The notes beneath the pieces were generated by a model. It did no database searches. It was not told where the DNA came from and saw nothing but the letters and a program-made list of their open reading frames with translations. The translations under genes were made by a program, and so were the position numbers. A DNA stretch of 64,000 bases. Origin: DASSUW01 sp963759375. GTDB lineage: Bacteria; Actinomycetota; Thermoleophilia; Solirubrobacterales; Solirubrobacteraceae. The DNA lies in the NCBI GenBank assembly GCA_963759375.1, contig CAVWYY010000002.1, forward strand, positions 248,001-312,000. The letters run 5' to 3'. Positions 9,658-17,340 of the stretch are shown here, piece after piece. Numbering within the stretch: position 1 is the stretch's first letter; each line of letters starts with the position of its first letter.

Positions 9658-10157
9658 TCGGGGAGGGTCCTTTCGTCTTGCCGGCCGAGCGCGCCGGCCA
9701 GGCGGGCACGGGCGCGGAACAGGCGGCTCATCACGGTCCCGCGCGGGACGCCGAGTGCCGAGGCGGCCTCGGCGTAGCTCAGCCCGGCGAGGTCGACGGC
9801 TGCGACCACGTCGCGGAGCGGCGCTGGCAGCGCGGCGATCGCGGCGTACACCTCGGAGGCGTGCGCCGCGAGCTCAGGGTCGCCCTCGCGGGCCGCGATC
9901 TCGTCGAGCTGGTCGTCGCCATGGACGCCCGGAGCCCGCCGCTCGGACCGCCGGTGGTCGTGCAGGACGTTGCGGAGCGTCCGCGCGAGGTAGGGGAACT
10001 CATTGCCGGTGCGGAGCCGCCGCGGCCGCGAGAGGACGCGCAGATACGTCTCCTGCGTGAGGTCCTCCGCGAGATGCGGCGAGCCGCAGAGTGCGTACGC
10101 CAGGCGGTGCAGGCGGGGGAGGAGCACCGCGGCGGCATGGGGATCGAGCACCGGCAC
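9654..10157 (-). CDS. ECF-type RNA polymerase sigma factor
   Basis: A 167-residue sigma factor with region 2 (LHRLAYALCGSPHLAEDLTQETYLRVL, about residues 15-42) and region 4 (LPAPLRDVVAAVDLAGLSYAEAASALGVPRGTVMSRLFRARARL, about 108-150), and no sigma 1.1 or region 3. ECF factors direct RNA polymerase to a small regulon, usually under an anti-sigma factor. None is encoded next to it; the translationally coupled downstream gene instead encodes the secreted RTX-like protein. The GTG start is the first in frame before the conserved core. Two direct repeats lie 43-75 bp upstream and may be its own promoter or operator. Confidence 0.88.
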   Translation of the reverse strand: MPVLDPHAAAVLLPRLHRLAYALCGSPHLAEDLTQETYLRVLSRPRRLRTGNEFPYLARTLRNVLHDHRRSERRAPGVHGDDQLDEIAAREGDPELAAHASEVYAAIAALPAPLRDVVAAVDLAGLSYAEAASALGVPRGTVMSRLFRARARLAGALGRQDERTLPE

Positions 10158-10199
10158 CGCGGCACTGTCTCGGGATGCGAGGCCCCGCGCATCGGTAAG

Positions 10200-10232
10200 C
10201 GCCTACCTATCTATGGGCAGTCGCCTACCTAG
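10200..10232. repeat. Pair of direct repeats upstream of the ECF sigma gene
   Basis: CGCCTACCTA occurs at 10200-10209 and again at 10222-10231, 22 bp apart, which is two helical turns. On the sigma-gene strand this reads TAGGTAGGCG twice, with TAGATA between the copies. The position fits an operator or an ECF-type promoter in the 250 bp gap between the sigma gene and hisF. Function is inferred from position. Confidence 0.45.
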
Positions 10233-10393
10233 GGTCACGGTCCGAGAGCCCGATGGCACTCGGCGGCGCCGGCCCGCGCCTGCCGGCACCCGGCATCCGG
10301 TCACGTGCCACCAGCATGCTCGCGGATCCCGTGCGACGGCAGGCACGACCCAGCATCCGCCGGTGGTGCCGCCGGGCCCCCGGACCGCGACCC

Positions 10394-10399
10394 TAGACT
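10394..10399 (+). promoter_or_regulatory. -10 box of hisF (leaderless)
   Basis: TAGACT ends 8 nt before the GTG of hisF, and there is no Shine-Dalgarno sequence. This indicates that hisF has its own promoter and a leaderless mRNA. Confidence 0.55.
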
Positions 10400-10407
10400 C
10401 AGCCGCG

Positions 10408-11160
10408 GTGCACTACAAGCGGATCATTCCGTGCATGGACGTCGACGGCGGCCGCGTGGTCAAGGGCACGCGGTTCATCGACATCCGCGATGCCGGTGAT
10501 CCGGTCGAGCTGGCCGCGCACTACGACGCCACGGGCGCCGACGAGCTGATCTTCCTCGACATCACGGCGACCTCCGACAAGCGGGCGACCGTCGTCGACC
10601 TGGCGCGGCGCGCCGCGGACGAGGTGTTCGTCCCGTTCACCATCGGCGGCGGGGTGCGCGAGGTGGCCGACGCGCAGGCGGTGCTCGACGCCGGCGCCGA
10701 CAAGGTGTCCGTGAACTCGGCCGCCGTGGCCCGTCCGGAGCTGATCTCGGAGATGGCCGACGTGTTCGGCGCCCAGTGCGTGGTGCTGGCGATCGACGCC
10801 AAGCGCAGCGGCGAGGGCTTCGAGGTCTACGTGGCCGGCGGCCGCACGGCGACCGGGCGCGACGCGGTCGCCTGGGCCCGCGAGGGTGTCGAGCGCGGGG
10901 CGGGGGAGATCCTGCTCACCTCGATGGACCGCGACGGCACCAAGGACGGTTACGACCTCGAGCTCACGCGCGCCATCTCGGAGGCCGTCGACGTGCCGGT
11001 GATCGCCAGTGGCGGCGCCGGCGAGCCCGCGCACCTCGTCGCCGGGCTGGACGCGGGGGCGGACGCTGTGCTGTGCGCGTCGATCTTCCACTACGGGCAG
11101 TACACGATCCCCGAGGTGCGCGCGGCGCTGCGCGCCGCCGGGGTGGCGATGCGCCCTTGA
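10408..11160 (+). CDS. hisF: Imidazole glycerol phosphate synthase, cyclase subunit
   Basis: HisF is the barrel partner of HisH and makes imidazoleglycerol phosphate plus AICAR from PRFAR and ammonia. The 250-residue protein has the catalytic aspartates in IIPCMDVDGG (Asp11) and LAIDAKR (about 130), and phosphate loops TIGGGVREV, VNSAA and ASGGAGEP. The GTG at 10408 starts directly on HYKRIIPCMDV. It stands apart from the other his genes with its own likely promoter. No hisI or hisE follows; a CBS-domain gene does. Confidence 0.95.
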   Translation: MHYKRIIPCMDVDGGRVVKGTRFIDIRDAGDPVELAAHYDATGADELIFLDITATSDKRATVVDLARRAADEVFVPFTIGGGVREVADAQAVLDAGADKVSVNSAAVARPELISEMADVFGAQCVVLAIDAKRSGEGFEVYVAGGRTATGRDAVAWAREGVERGAGEILLTSMDRDGTKDGYDLELTRAISEAVDVPVIASGGAGEPAHLVAGLDAGADAVLCASIFHYGQYTIPEVRAALRAAGVAMRP

Positions 11161-11171
11161 GCATTCGCTTG

Positions 11172-11177
11172 TAAGGT
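11172..11177 (+). promoter_or_regulatory. -10 box of the CBS-domain gene (leaderless)
   Basis: TAAGGT is followed by 7 nt and then the ATG at 11185. There is no ribosome-binding site in the 24 bp gap after hisF. Confidence 0.5.
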
Positions 11178-11184
11178 TCCGCAC

Positions 11185-11574
11185 ATGAAGGTGCGAGACG
11201 CCATGACAGAGGATGTACTCACCATCACGCCTGGCCGCTCGCTGCGCGAGGCGGCGCGTTTCATGACCGAGCACAACGTCGGCGCGGTCGTGATCATCGA
11301 TCCCGAGGAGCCGGGCCCAGGGATCATCACCGAGCGGGACGTCGTGCGCTCGCTGGGCGCCGGGGAGGACCCGGACGGCGAGCTCGTGCGGCATCACCTG
11401 ACTGCGCGGGCGACGTTCGCCGACGGCGACTGGGACCTCGAGGAGGCCGCCGACGCGATGGCCAGGGGCGGGTTCCGCCACCTGGTCGTGGTCGAGGCGG
11501 GCGAGGTCGCGGGGATCATCTCGATGCGCGACCTGATCCAGGTCTGGCGGCCGAGCGCGCGCCGCGTCAGCTAG
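11185..11574 (+). CDS. CBS-domain pair protein
   Basis: A stand-alone 129-residue Bateman module of two CBS motifs. The first is VRDAMTEDVLTITPGRSLREAARFM..VGAVVIID..GIITERDVVR (about residues 3-55); the second is ATFADGDWDLEEAADAM..FRHLVVVEAGEVAGIISMRDL (about 74-120). Such proteins bind adenosine nucleotides and sense energy charge; the partner here is unknown. It ends convergently with the beta-propeller gene, and both stop codons lie in one CTAG (11571-11574). Confidence 0.88.
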   Translation: MKVRDAMTEDVLTITPGRSLREAARFMTEHNVGAVVIIDPEEPGPGIITERDVVRSLGAGEDPDGELVRHHLTARATFADGDWDLEEAADAMARGGFRHLVVVEAGEVAGIISMRDLIQVWRPSARRVS

Positions 11575-13195
11575 CCCGAGTTCTTCTCCGACTTCTTCTT
11601 CTGCTGCTGCTTCTTCTTGGCCGCGGCGGCCTTCTTCTTCTTCGCCTGAGCCTGCTTCTTCTTCGCCTGAGCCTGCTTCTTCTTCGCCTGAGCCTGCTTC
11701 TTCTTCGCCTGAGCCTGCTTCTTCTTCGCCTGAGCCTGCTTCTTCTTCTTGGCCGCCGCCGCCTGTTCTTCTTCTTGGCCTGAGCCTGCTTCTTCTTCGC
11801 GGCGGCCTGCTTCTGCTTGCGCTGCTTGGCCGCCTTGCGCTTCTCGGCCCAGCGCTCGGCCCGCGCACGTTCCTGGGCCACGGTCAGCGGCTCGAACGCG
11901 GCGACCGATGAGAAGCCGGTCAGGTAGATCGTCGTGCCGTCGGAGACCACCGGGTTGAACGCGCCGCGCGGGCTCCTCCAGACCACCCGGCCCGTGCGCG
12001 CGCCCAGTGCCTTGGTGTCGCGCTCGCCCCAGTTCGAGTAGTAGACGATGCCGCCGATGATCGTGGCGCCGCCGGAGATCTTGCCGCCGTCCTTGTGCGT
12101 CCAGCGGGTCGCGCCGGAGCGGGCGTCGAGCGCGTAGAACGTGCCGTCGTAGCTGCCGAAGTACACGGTCGGCTGCCCGCCCGGAACCTGGGCGACGGCC
12201 GGTGAGGCGTACACGTAGGAACCCGTCCCGCGGCGCCAGGCGAGCTTGCCGGTCTCCGCCGAGAACGAGTACATGTTGCCGTCGGTGTTGCCGATGTAGA
12301 CGCGGCCGAAGGCGACGGCGGGCGTGGCGTAGAAGTTGCCGGCGGAGAGGCCGAAGTTGGCGCCGCTCGTGCCCGCGTGCCAGACCTGCTTGCCGGTCTG
12401 CTGGGAGATCGCGTAGACGTTGCCGCCGTAGGTGCCGAAGTAGAGCTTGCCGTCGGCCAGCGCCGGGCCGCCCTTGACCGCGCCGCCGGCGCGGAACTTC
12501 CACTTGATGCTGCCGTCGTCGACGCTCATCGCGTAGACGGTCCCGTCCTCGGTGCCGAAGTAGACCCGGTGGTCGACGACGATCGGCGAGGACTCCGAGC
12601 GGCTCGGCAGGTCCTTCGACCACGAGACCTTGCCGCTGCGGGCCCAGATCGCCGCCACCTTGCCCGGGCCGCCCTTCGTGCGCTCGAGGATCGTGACGAC
12701 GATCTTCTTGTCGCCGTACGCGGGGGAGGAGGCCGACAGGTAGCCCATGTCGCGCCGCCAGTGGACGCGGCCGGTGTTGGCGTCGAGCTTCACGACCTCG
12801 CCGTCGTTGCGGACCGTGAACAGGCGCTGGCCGACGATGATCGGCGGGAACTCGAGCAGGACGTTGGCGTCCCAGCTCCAGCGGCGCTTGAACGGTGGCG
12901 CGACCGACGGGTCGGTCGGCAGGTAGCGGCGCCGGTCACGCGAGTAGCCGTACTGGGCCCAGGTGAACCCAGAAAGGGGGTCGACCTTCTTCCCCTTCTT
13001 GCCCTTCTTCTTCGGGGCCTTGGCCTGGGGGACGTTGGTCTGCTCGGGCTCGGGGCGGAACTCGACGTCCTTGTTGAACACGTCACCCGGACGGGTGAGC
13101 GCGAAGACGGCTGCAGCGCAGACAAGAAGCACCACGACAGCCGAGAGGACGATCACGATCCGCCGCCGGTACCAGCGTGGGCGGTCCGACGACAT
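11571..13195 (-). CDS. Membrane-anchored PQQ-like beta-propeller protein with lysine-rich tail (frameshifted near 11768)
   Basis: The N-terminus is a short cytoplasmic basic stretch and one membrane helix (about residues 12-32), so the bulk is outside the membrane. A Lys-rich linker leads to a propeller of about 370 residues built from repeats of the type VYFGTEDGTVYAMSVDDG, LYFGTYGGNVYAIS, VYIGNTDGNMYSFS and VYFGSYDGTFYALD, as in PQQ/BamB-like proteins. No dehydrogenase domain is seen, so it may be structural rather than enzymatic. The C-terminal tail is Lys/Ala/Gln repeats. The KKKQAQA frame is lost after AAKKKQAQAKKK and resumes one base off, equal to one missing base near 11762-11775. Restored, the product is about 541 residues and ends SEKNSG. 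The ATG precedes the SSDRPRW segment. Confidence 0.78.
11634..11747. repeat. Five tandem 21-bp repeats coding for a Lys/Gln/Ala tail
   Basis: The unit CTTCTTCTTCGCCTGAGCCTG repeats head to tail five times with perfect identity, and a degenerate sixth copy lies near 11770-11800. Read on the minus strand each unit encodes KKKQAQA. Perfect identity implies recent expansion or homogenisation by slippage. It is coding sequence, not a CRISPR array. Confidence 0.85.
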
Positions 13196-13222
13196 CACAT
13201 AGGAGGGTAGCCAGCCGCGAAG

Positions 13223-14395
13223 ATGCCGGATGTGGGCGTATTGAGGGACCTTGGGCGGCCTCCGGCCGTGGCCGCGCTGGAGGGCGAGGACGCCGTGTAC
13301 GTGGTCGGGGGCGCCGTGCGGGACGTCCTGCTGGGGCTCCGGCCACACGAGCTCGACTTCGTGGTGGAGGGCGACGCGGTGGCGGTGGCGCGGCGCGCGG
13401 CCAAGCGGCTCGGCGGGCGCGTGGTGGTGCACGACCGCTTCGGGACCGCCACGGTCGAGGCCCCGGAGGCGACGTTCGACCTGGCCGGCGCTCGCCGCGA
13501 GTCCTACGAGCGCCCGGGCGCGCTGCCCGACGTGGAGCTCGGCGCGTCGCTCGACGAGGACCTGGCGCGGCGCGACTTCACGGTCAACGCGATCGCACTG
13601 CACCTGGCCGACGGCGAGCTGACCTTTCACGCGGGCGCGCGCGAGGACCTCGACGCGCGGCGGCTGCGCGTGCTGCACGATGCATCGTTCCGCGACGACC
13701 CGACGCGGCTGCTGCGGCTCGCGCGATACGCGGCGCGGCTCGGGTTCCAGCCCGAGCCGCGGACCGACGACCTCGCCGCCGCCGCGGTCGCCGGCGGCGC
13801 GCTCGAGACCGTCACCGGCTCGCGCCTGGGCGCCGAGCTGCGGCTGCTGGCGCGCGAGCCGCAGCCCGCCGCGCTCGCCGCGCTGCAGCGGCACGGGCTC
13901 GGCCAGGCGCTGCTGGGCCCGCGCTTCGACGTCGATCCGGACCTGGTCGCCCGCGCCGTGGCGCTGACGCCGCGCGACGGCGACGCCGGGCTGGCGGCGC
14001 TGGCGACCGCGCTGGTGGGCGCGGACGACGTCGCCGCCACGCTCGACCGGCTGGCGTTCCCGGCCTACGAGCGCGAGACGGTGGCCGCCGCGGCCGACGC
14101 GTCACCGGTGCGCGACGGCTCCGACATGGAGCTGTGGCGCCGGTTCCGGGCCGCCCGGCCGGAGGTCGTGGCGGTGGCCGGCGCCCTCGGCGATCCGGCG
14201 GCCGCGCGCCGCTGGCTCGACGAGGTCCGCCACCGGCGGCTGGCGATCACCGGGCACGACATCGTCGCCGCCGGGCTCGCAGGCCCCGCGGTCGGTGCGG
14301 CGCTCGAGGCGGCCACGGAGGCGATGCTCGACGGGCGCGCCCCCGGCCGCGACGAGCAGTTGGCTGCTGCGCTCGGGTCAACTGCGGCTGGGTAG
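13223..14395 (+). CDS. tRNA nucleotidyltransferase / poly(A) polymerase family protein
   Basis: A class II nucleotidyltransferase of 390 residues, probably the CCA-adding enzyme that completes or repairs tRNA 3' ends. The nucleotidyl-transfer motif YVVGGAVRDVLLG (about residues 26-38) is followed by the metal-binding LDFVVEGDA, then RRDFTVNAIAL near 119 and the nucleotide-selecting DDPTRLLRLARYAARLGF near 158. The C-terminal helical part is poorly conserved and lacks an HD domain. AGGAGG at 13201-13206 is 16 nt before the ATG, longer than ideal. The last codons, through the TAG, lie inside the left arm of a dispersed inverted-repeat element. Confidence 0.85.
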   Translation: MPDVGVLRDLGRPPAVAALEGEDAVYVVGGAVRDVLLGLRPHELDFVVEGDAVAVARRAAKRLGGRVVVHDRFGTATVEAPEATFDLAGARRESYERPGALPDVELGASLDEDLARRDFTVNAIALHLADGELTFHAGAREDLDARRLRVLHDASFRDDPTRLLRLARYAARLGFQPEPRTDDLAAAAVAGGALETVTGSRLGAELRLLAREPQPAALAALQRHGLGQALLGPRFDVDPDLVARAVALTPRDGDAGLAALATALVGADDVAATLDRLAFPAYERETVAAAADASPVRDGSDMELWRRFRAARPEVVAVAGALGDPAAARRWLDEVRHRRLAITGHDIVAAGLAGPAVGAALEAATEAMLDGRAPGRDEQLAAALGSTAAG

Positions 14396-14565
14396 GGAGC
14401 GGGTGCGCCCACGCCGCGGTTGATCCGTGGCGCGTTAGTTCCGCGATACCGGTACTAAAGCGCCACGGGCCGGTGCGTGGCGCCTTTTCCGCTCATACGA
14501 CGGATAACGCGCCACGGACGACCGCGAGCGCGGGCGTCCCCGCCCCCTACCCAGCCGCAGTTGAC
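14377..14565. repeat. Structured dispersed element, copy 1
   Basis: Arms at 14377-14412 and 14530-14565 are inverted copies matching at 32 of 36 positions; the core is CAACTGCGGCTGGGTAGGG. Inside is a perfect 14-bp inverted repeat, TCCGTGGCGCGTTA at 14424-14437 against 14505-14518, and inside that further GTGGCGC/GCGCCAC pairs. The left arm codes the end and stop of the CCA-enzyme gene. Copy 2 at 53248-53366 shares the arm cores but has a different hairpin inside. No transposase is present; origin and function are unknown. Confidence 0.8.
14460..14488 (+). terminator. Intrinsic-terminator-like hairpin
   Basis: An 8-bp perfect stem GCGCCACG / CGTGGCGC with an 8-nt loop (GGCCGGTG) is followed by CTTTT. 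It lies in the centre of the structured element after the CCA-enzyme gene, and would stop transcription before the pgeF promoter. Confidence 0.55.
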
Positions 14566-14576
14566 GTTCGCCGGGC

Positions 14577-14582
14577 TAGCAT
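14577..14582 (+). promoter_or_regulatory. -10 box of pgeF (leaderless)
   Basis: TAGCAT, 7 nt, then the ATG at 14590. It lies just outside the right arm of the repeat element. Confidence 0.5.
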
Positions 14583-14589
14583 CCCGCCC

Positions 14590-15345
14590 ATGGAGACCGC
14601 GACGCTACCCCGGCTGGACGCGCCGTTCCGCTGGGACGGCGACCACGTGGCGGCGGATCTGCCAGGCGCCCGCGCCCTGTTCACGACGCGTCGCGGCGGC
14701 GTCTCCGAGGGCCCGTTCGAGTCGCTGAACCTGGGTCGCAAGACCGCCGACGACGGCGCGAACGTCGACGAGAACCGGGCACGCGTCGCGGCGGCGACCG
14801 GCTGCGCCCGGGAGCGGTTCCTGTACGGCATCCAGGAGCACGGCACGACCGTGCGGCGCGCCACCGAACCGCCCGGCCCGGACCGCCCGCCCGCGCACGA
14901 GGACGGGCAGGCGACCGCGCTGCGCGGCCATCCGGCGCTGGTCTTCGTGGCCGACTGCACGCCGGTGATGCTGGCCGCCGACGGCGCCGTGGCGGCGCTG
15001 CACGTGGGCTGGCGGCCCGCCGCGGGCGGGATCGTCGGGGAGGGCGTGGCCGCGCTGCGCGAGGTCGGCGGGTCCGGACCGGTGACCGCGCTGATCGGCC
15101 CCGGCGCGCGCGGCTGCTGTTACGAGGTCGGCGACGAGGTCCACGCCGCGTTCGCGAGCTACGACGCCCGGCGCGGGCAGAACCTCGACGTGCCGGCCGT
15201 CATCCGCGCTCAGCTCGCCGAGGCGGGCGTGGACGAGGTGCACGACACCGGGCTGTGCACGATGTGCTGGTTCGGCCTGTTCTTCTCCCATCGGCGCGAC
15301 GGCGGCGTGACCGGCCGGCAGGCGGGGATCGTGTGGCGACACTGA
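14590..15345 (+). CDS. pgeF: Multicopper polyphenol oxidase-like / peptidoglycan editing factor family protein
   Basis: A YfiH/PgeF-family protein of 251 residues. In E. coli the homologue removes wrongly incorporated residues from peptidoglycan precursors; other family members act on purine nucleosides. The zinc-binding residues are in ADCTPVML (Cys), HVGW (His) and GCCYEVGDEV, and the N-terminal FTTRRGGVSEGPFESLNLG is the usual entry motif. It lies at the head of the yggS-sepF-proC-yggT-lspA-rluD run, a typical actinobacterial division cluster, and overlaps yggS by 13 bp. The ATG is chosen because it sits 7 nt after a -10 box. Confidence 0.88.
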   Translation: METATLPRLDAPFRWDGDHVAADLPGARALFTTRRGGVSEGPFESLNLGRKTADDGANVDENRARVAAATGCARERFLYGIQEHGTTVRRATEPPGPDRPPAHEDGQATALRGHPALVFVADCTPVMLAADGAVAALHVGWRPAAGGIVGEGVAALREVGGSGPVTALIGPGARGCCYEVGDEVHAAFASYDARRGQNLDVPAVIRAQLAEAGVDEVHDTGLCTMCWFGLFFSHRRDGGVTGRQAGIVWRH

Positions 15346-15962
15346 TCACGGGCATCGACGCGGGCCGCGTGCGCGCGAACCTCGAGCGGATCCGCGGCGA
15401 GCTGCCGCCCGAGGTGGAGATCCTGGCCGCGGTCAAGTACGTGCCGCTCGAGGAGCTCGGCACACTCGCCGAGGCGGGCATCACGATCGCCGGCGAGAAC
15501 CGGGCGCAGGAGCTCGAGGCGAAGGCCCAGGCCCACCCGGAGTTCCGCTGGCACTTCATCGGCCAGCTCCAGAGCCGCAAGGTCAAGCAGATCCTCCCCT
15601 ACGTGGAGCTGATCCACTCGGTCGCGTCGGACTCCGCGCTGCGCCAGCTCGATAGCCACGGCACGCCGGAGACCGAGATCCTCGTCGAGGTCAACGTGGC
15701 CGGGGAGGAGGGCAAGGCCGGCATCGCACCGGACGAGCTCGGCGCGTTCATCGCGCGCTCGCCCGCCCGCGTCGTGGGCCTCATGACCATGCCGCCGTTC
15801 ACCGACGATCCGGAGGCCAGCCGGCCGCAGTTCCGGCGTCTGCGCGAGCTGGCGGAGGAGCACGGCCTGCGCCATCTCTCGATGGGAACGTCGCAGGACT
15901 ACCGCGTCGCGGCCGAGGAGGGCGCGACGATCGTACGTTTGGGCACGATCCTGTACGCGTAG
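15333..15962 (+). CDS. YggS family PLP-binding homeostasis protein
   Basis: A 209-residue PLPBP/YggS barrel protein, which binds pyridoxal phosphate and influences vitamin B6 and amino acid balance without a known reaction. The PLP lysine is in LAAVKYVPLEE (residue 35). Further motifs are GENRAQELEAK, WHFIGQLQSRK, HSVAS, VNVAGEEGKAG, GLMTMPP and LSMGTSQDYRVA..GATIVRLGT. The GTG start overlaps the end of pgeF. It precedes sepF as in Gram-positive bacteria. Confidence 0.92.
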   Translation: MATLITGIDAGRVRANLERIRGELPPEVEILAAVKYVPLEELGTLAEAGITIAGENRAQELEAKAQAHPEFRWHFIGQLQSRKVKQILPYVELIHSVASDSALRQLDSHGTPETEILVEVNVAGEEGKAGIAPDELGAFIARSPARVVGLMTMPPFTDDPEASRPQFRRLRELAEEHGLRHLSMGTSQDYRVAAEEGATIVRLGTILYA

Positions 15963-15965
15963 ACT
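15960..15965 (+). promoter_or_regulatory. Possible -10 box for the sepF transcript
   Basis: TAGACT overlaps the end of yggS and would give sepF a leader of about 40 nt. The leader has no obvious Shine-Dalgarno sequence. Confidence 0.3.
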
Positions 15966-16013
15966 TGGCGGTTAGCAGGGAAACCGCGCTACGGCGCGAA
16001 CCCCATCGCACGC

Positions 16014-16568
16014 ATGGCCTTCCGCGACACCTGGCACAACGTCCTCGTCTACTTCGGCCTCGCCGAGGACCGTGACGCGTACGACGAGGAGCCCGCCGAC
16101 TACCGTGAGCCCGAGGCGGAGCTCGAGAACCGCTACCGGGAGCGGCCGAACGTCCGGCGCCTGTCGTCCCGCCGCCGGCGCGACGACATCGACGACATCT
16201 TCGCCGACGAGTCCCCGTCCGAACGGGGCACCGCGGTGCTGCGGTCCGTCGGACCGCCCGATAGCTCCGCCCGCGGCACCAATGGGAGGGATGTCCGCGT
16301 GCACCTAGTGATCCCCAAGTCCTTCAACGACGCCCAGGACGTGGCGGACAAGTTCAAGGACTCGATCCCCGTGATCATCAACCTGCAGGGGTCCGAGAGC
16401 GACCTCTCCAAGCGCCTGATCGACTTCGCCTCCGGCCTCACCTACGCGCTCGACGGCGGCATGCAGCGGATCGCCGACAAGGTGTTCCTGCTCACGCCGC
16501 GCAACGTCGAGGTCTCCGCGGAGGAGCGCGCCCGGCTGATCGAGAAGGGCTTCTTCAACCAGAGCTGA
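16014..16568 (+). CDS. sepF: Cell division protein SepF
   Basis: SepF anchors FtsZ to the membrane and organises the Z-ring, as FtsA does in other bacteria. The 184-residue protein has an N-terminal amphipathic membrane-targeting helix (AFRDTWHNVLVYFGL), an acidic/arginine-rich linker (about residues 20-85), and the C-terminal SepF domain: VHLVIPKSFNDAQDVADKFK, VIINLQG, RLIDFASGLTYALDGGMQRI and VFLLTP. It is spaced 51 bp from yggS and 15 bp from proC. Confidence 0.94.
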   Translation: MAFRDTWHNVLVYFGLAEDRDAYDEEPADYREPEAELENRYRERPNVRRLSSRRRRDDIDDIFADESPSERGTAVLRSVGPPDSSARGTNGRDVRVHLVIPKSFNDAQDVADKFKDSIPVIINLQGSESDLSKRLIDFASGLTYALDGGMQRIADKVFLLTPRNVEVSAEERARLIEKGFFNQS

Positions 16569-16570
16569 GA

Positions 16571-16576
16571 TAACGT
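16571..16576 (+). promoter_or_regulatory. -10 box of proC (leaderless)
   Basis: TAACGT, 7 nt, then the ATG at 16584. It lies within the 15 bp after the sepF stop. Confidence 0.5.
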
Positions 16577-16583
16577 CCGACCC

Positions 16584-17339
16584 ATGCAGGTCGGCTTCAT
16601 CGGCTCAGGCAACATGGCCCGCGCCCTCGCTCGGGGGTGGGGCGATCCCGTGCTGTGCACCGACTCCGGGTCGGGGCGGGCACGGAAACTCGCGGAGGAG
16701 GTGGGCGGCGAGGCGGTCGCCACGAACCGCGAGCTCGCCGAGCGCGCCGACGTCGTGGTGCTCGCCCACAAGCCGGCGCAGCTGGCCGAAGTGGCGTGGG
16801 AGGCCGCGGGCTCCGCGAAGGCCGTCGTGTCGCTGCTCGGGCGCACGCCGCTGGCCGACGTGCGCAGCGCGTACCCCGGCGTCCCCGCGTTCCGCGTGGA
16901 GCCGAACACCGCCGTCGAGGTCGGGCGCGGCGTGCTGGCATTCGCCGAGGGCGACGCCGTCGAGACGGACCCGGACCTGCGCGAGCGGCTCAAGGAGTAC
17001 TTCGGGCGCCTGGGCGCGGTCGTGGAGGTCCCAGAGCGGCTGATGTCGGTCGCCGGCGCGTGCTCTGGCGTGGGGCCCGCGTACTGGGCGCTGCTGGTCG
17101 AGGCGTGGGTGGACGCGGCGGTCAAGCGCGGGATGCCCGCCGCGCAGGCGTCGCAGCTGATCATCGAGACGATGGCCGGCTCGGCCGAGCTGATCCGCGC
17201 CCGCGGCGGCGACACGCTGGCCGTGCGCCGCGAGGTCGCCTCGCCCGGCGGCACGACCGCCCGTGGGCTGGCCGCGCTCGAGCGCGGCGGCGTGCGGGCC
17301 GCCTTCAGCAGCGCGATGGACGACGTGGTCGGAGGCTGA
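16584..17339 (+). CDS. proC: Pyrroline-5-carboxylate reductase
   Basis: ProC reduces pyrroline-5-carboxylate to proline with NAD(P)H. The 251-residue protein has the Rossmann motif VGFIGSGNMARALARG at the N-terminus, VVVLAHKPAQ, FRVEPNTAVEVGRG and the C-terminal family segment ASPGGTTARGLAALE..VRAAFSSAM. Inside actinobacterial division clusters a proC-like gene is common, so a role beyond bulk proline synthesis is possible. One base separates it from yggT. Confidence 0.9.
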   Translation: MQVGFIGSGNMARALARGWGDPVLCTDSGSGRARKLAEEVGGEAVATNRELAERADVVVLAHKPAQLAEVAWEAAGSAKAVVSLLGRTPLADVRSAYPGVPAFRVEPNTAVEVGRGVLAFAEGDAVETDPDLRERLKEYFGRLGAVVEVPERLMSVAGACSGVGPAYWALLVEAWVDAAVKRGMPAAQASQLIIETMAGSAELIRARGGDTLAVRREVASPGGTTARGLAALERGGVRAAFSSAMDDVVGG

Positions 17340-17340
17340 C

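Noticed and set aside
11634..11800. A possible CRISPR or satellite array of 21-bp units
   Set aside because: The units are head to tail with no spacers and code a continuous KKKQAQA tail.
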